Below are positions 61,155-64,000 of a stretch of 64,000 bases of DNA, in pieces. The stretch is from Tricholoma matsutake (lineage: Eukaryota; Basidiomycota; Agaricomycetes; Agaricales; Tricholomataceae), in the NCBI GenBank assembly GCA_026075535.2, contig AP026541.1:7378001-7442000 (forward strand), given 5' to 3'. The notes below the pieces were generated by a model. It saw only the letters and a program-made list of their open reading frames with translations. It made no database searches and was not told the DNA's origin. Both the position numbers and the translations under genes were made by a program. Position 1 is the first letter of the stretch; every line of letters begins with the position of its first letter.

Positions 61155-64000
61155 ATGGATTTTGATATCCCCATTGATCCAACATTGTTGCCATGCATAA
61201 CCTCCACTGTACCACTGCCTGTTAAAGTCAACGAACAGTCAACTACTCTTCCACTGCTGCCGACACTTCAATCTACAATGAGGGCAGTGGGATTGGTCTC
61301 TGTCAATGGTGGGGAGGTGCACATCATACCCCGATGGGATGAACAGGGCCGGTTAACATCATCTGGATATGCCTTTCATGAATCCCTGTGAGTAACTTGC
61401 ATATCCCTAGCCCTTGATGCATCTTGATGTGCATTTTTCACAAAGAGAAGATATCAAACAAAAGAGGCCGCTTCAGGATGCATTGGCTTCTTGTCAGGTC
61501 TCCTTCCCAAAATCAGCCAACCTCGAGCAGCTGAGAGACCTTCTTGCCCAGTATTGGTAATTCACAATCACTCCTATGTACTATCTATCCTGAAACCGAG
61601 CAATTTATAGGTATCCTGGCTTTGTTGATGAGCCGCAGTCTGACTCCCCACCCCCTGCTAGCAATATCGTGGATCATGGAGCTTTGGATGCTACACCAGG
61701 TGCCCATCCTTGTCCCATCCGTCGTCTGGCCCATATACTTGGGCAGATCAGCCTTGATGACAATGAGGAGGCTTCACTTGTGAATGAGTTTGATGTAGAT
61801 GGTGCTGATGCTGGGGAAGTCCTTGGTTATAAAGGTGATGGTGATGATGATGACAACGATGGTGGCGGCGGCGATGACAGGGATGGTGATGGTGAAGGGC
61901 ATCAACCAGGGGATGGAGAGCCTAGTGATGATGACAACGAAGATGCTGAAGATGAAGATCATGCCAACCAATGTGAGGACTTCATCACATTTCAGAAGCA
62001 CATAAGAGTCACTGCGGCAAAGAGATCAGAAGGGAATCGACGCGCTGGTGGGCTGAAGATGCAACGTGCCATGGTAAAGGCATGGGATGTACATCAATAA
62101 TCTTCATCTGTTGTTGGAATTTTAAACTGACATGTATCAATCTTAGGAATTTGTTCAGTGTGCACTGCAGAGGGAGGAAATAAAGGACACAATTGTTGAT
62201 GAACACTCCCTCTTGTGTTTTATCAATTTCAGTGCTGAACAATGCAAGCGGGATCGTCGAGGGAATGATATCCCAGGCACATTGCTTGGGGCAGTTTGTC
62301 TTTTTTTCTTCTCATTGCTCATAATTTATAGAAGGGTGATGACAATTCTATACAGTCTCAACTTAAGAAGCTTTTCTTCAGAGCACTTTGAATTCATAAG
62401 GAGCAGGACGCCAAGAACACCAGTCTTGCATGCAAGTGCCCAGCGACATCTGTTATTGTCTGGGATGCTATCAAAAACTGCATGGATGAAGCTTTGGAGA
62501 GAGTGAGAAGGTGAGTGCTTAAAGCTGGGTAAGACAGTATCGGATTAGTAGCTCACAGTTACCCAACAGCAGACTAGTGCCTAGTGAAGATGCACCTGAT
62601 ATCATTGCCAATACATTCCTTATGGAAGTGACACAGAAGCAACTTGACGCAATTGGCCTAGGGTTCCTCCAGCATCGCGAATGTGAGGAATCTCTCTTTC
62701 CTTCCATGTGCCTGTTTAGCTGACTGCAGTGTTCCAGTACAATCAGTTGTCAATGGTCACCTCGCTTGGACTGCACAGAATGCAACAGGAAACTGTGGTG
62801 ATGATTTCCATGCCCTCAAGCTTGCAGAACTTCAGCTGTACACCATGCTTCACCCAAACAAGGAGACCGGCATGTTTTCCATGCTAGGGCTGCAAGGTGA
62901 AGAAAAGGCAAGGCAGCGGGGCATGCGAACTGTAAGTTCCACCCTGTGGTTGCCCCAGAAAATAACTTCATATGTTAGGTAGGTCATAAACCCAGTCTAC
63001 TCAGTCTTTATAGCACATCTCTGGCCAGAAATGTGCCCACTTGGTGGATTTGCTTTTTATCACCATTACCTCCATGATGTGAAGGATATTACAAACTAGT
63101 TGAAGATTGACTGGTCCATAAACAAAAGTTGGCATCAGGTTGGACTTCCTTTGCTTCTTCGATACTTATTCATAGCCTTCTATTGTAGATCCATGTCCTA
63201 CATGGTCCGAAGTCCCCTACCACACCATATGTGGAACAGAACCTATACAATCTTTATGTTCGGGCATTTACAAAAGCTGGGTTTGACTCTAAAATGAAGG
63301 TCCACCTTCCAAGACATGTCTTAGGTTACAAACAGGAAGCAATGGGGTAAGTGTGGCTCTTTCTCCTCCTTCTTGCCTCTTGGTCATCGAGTCACTCAAT
63401 AACCCAATCTTTAGGGTTGATTCGGCAGAGACATCTAAGCTAGGTTGGGTGCGTGGAGAAACATTCTTTGACATGTATGCTCCAGCACTACCAAAAACAG
63501 TAAGTATCTCAGTTTCTGGTACAAGTCAGATCTAATGTAGGCTTGCAATATGCAGGCAATTCTCGGCGCCCATGGGTTCAAGGCTCATGAGGTGTATGAT
63601 CCTGTATGGCACCACATTCATGTTCCCGAACAGTTTTTGAGTCTTGCATGCCCAATGGCTGAGGGGATCCATGCAGAAATTGTCGGTGCGTATACCTCTT
63701 GCATCAGTTGGAAAAAAAGTTTTCAATGATTGTTACTAGGAAAGAAAAATTTGACAGGTGCTGCAAACTACTGGTCCATGATAATGACCACACGTCCCTA
63801 TGTCTTCCAGGTACAGCTTATCTACTCTCATGACATTGTTGAAGGATCTAACACCTCGAGGTAGTGTGGAGCTGCCATCTATGAACTTTGTCCTCAGTCA
63901 GCTCTATTGCCTGCACTTGCAAACAAAGATGTCCAGACATGGATGAAGACAACATTCCGAACCAAGCTCACAGCCCTGCGGGCAGCTGCTGGGAGCTCTG
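61155..64000 (+). pseudogene. NDC10_II / Crypton-like protein gene, 5' portion
   Basis: Thirteen exons with good splice sites: 61155-61387, 61446-61556, 61611-62088, 62147-62293, 62356-62510, 62570-62682, 62720-62931, 62983-63138, 63189-63346, 63415-63499, 63556-63685, 63740-63810, 63865-window end. The product matches a large agaricomycete family whose core resembles the NDC10_II domain of the CBF3 centromere complex and the DNA-binding part of Crypton tyrosine recombinases. Recognisable blocks are ALASCQVSFPKSANLEQLRD, DTIVDEHSLLCFINFSAEQC, HLAWTAQNATGNCGDDFHAL, MCPLGGFAFYHHYLHD, VHLPRHVLGYKQEAMG, LGWVRGETFFDMYAPALPKT, YDPVWHHIHVPEQFLSLACP and NKDVQTWMKTTF. An acidic Asp/Gly-rich stretch lies in exon 3. 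In-frame stops TGA 62389-62391 (exon 5) and TAG 63097-63099 (exon 8) disable it. The 3' end is outside the window. Confidence 0.75.

Noticed and set aside
61799..62005. Alternative Met-rich frame in the acidic Asp/Gly repeat
   Set aside because: Out-of-frame reading of the GATGATGAC repeat in exon 3 of the NDC10_II-like gene.

Overview
The window is a fungal genomic segment, almost certainly from a mushroom-forming basidiomycete (Agaricomycetes). Genes here have many short introns (about 37-79 nt, GT-AG with one GC-AG). The transposons belong to families typical of agaricomycetes: several chromodomain Gypsy lineages, Tad-like LINEs, and a large multi-exon NDC10_II/Crypton-like family. No bacterial, rRNA, CRISPR or riboswitch features are present. 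Roughly nine tenths of the 64 kb is transposable-element sequence. These identifications come from reading the translations, not from database searches.

Layout. 1-1.25 kb: a broken, rearranged Ty1/copia element. 2.38-4.72 kb: the only clearly intact host-type gene, a secreted glycoside hydrolase family 5 (mannanase-like) gene with 13 exons. 5.0-5.5 kb: a small inverted-repeat element (MITE).

5.86-37.2 kb is one deeply nested block. Gypsy B (+) has in its 5' LTR a 363-bp palindromic MULE-type MITE and the Gypsy C insertion (-). C contains a 25-bp-TIR element D, which contains the young Gypsy A (-). Farther right, B carries two solo LTRs and is cut by Gypsy E (+). E contains the 5'-truncated LINE-2 (+), and LINE-2 contains the full-length LINE-1 (-). 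Target-site duplications can be read for most of these insertions, so their relative order can be reconstructed.

37.2-60.9 kb: a degenerate low-complexity repeat region (minisatellite, related 0.3-0.5 kb motifs, and a frameshifted gene for a GPI-anchored-type secreted protein). It is split by Gypsy F (38.7-49.1 kb), two E-family solo LTRs (49.8-51.4 and 51.6-52.6 kb) and Gypsy G (54.2-60.1 kb). 61.2-64.0 kb: 5' part of the NDC10_II/Crypton-like gene, 13 exons, running off the window.

Functional picture. The retroelements encode gag, aspartic protease, RT, RNase H, integrase and chromodomain, but nearly all are broken. The internal stops are overwhelmingly TGA in places where CGA would fit, which looks like CpG decay of methylated DNA. 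Gypsy F is the most unusual element: gag and pol share one frame, and two further sense-strand reading frames follow pol.
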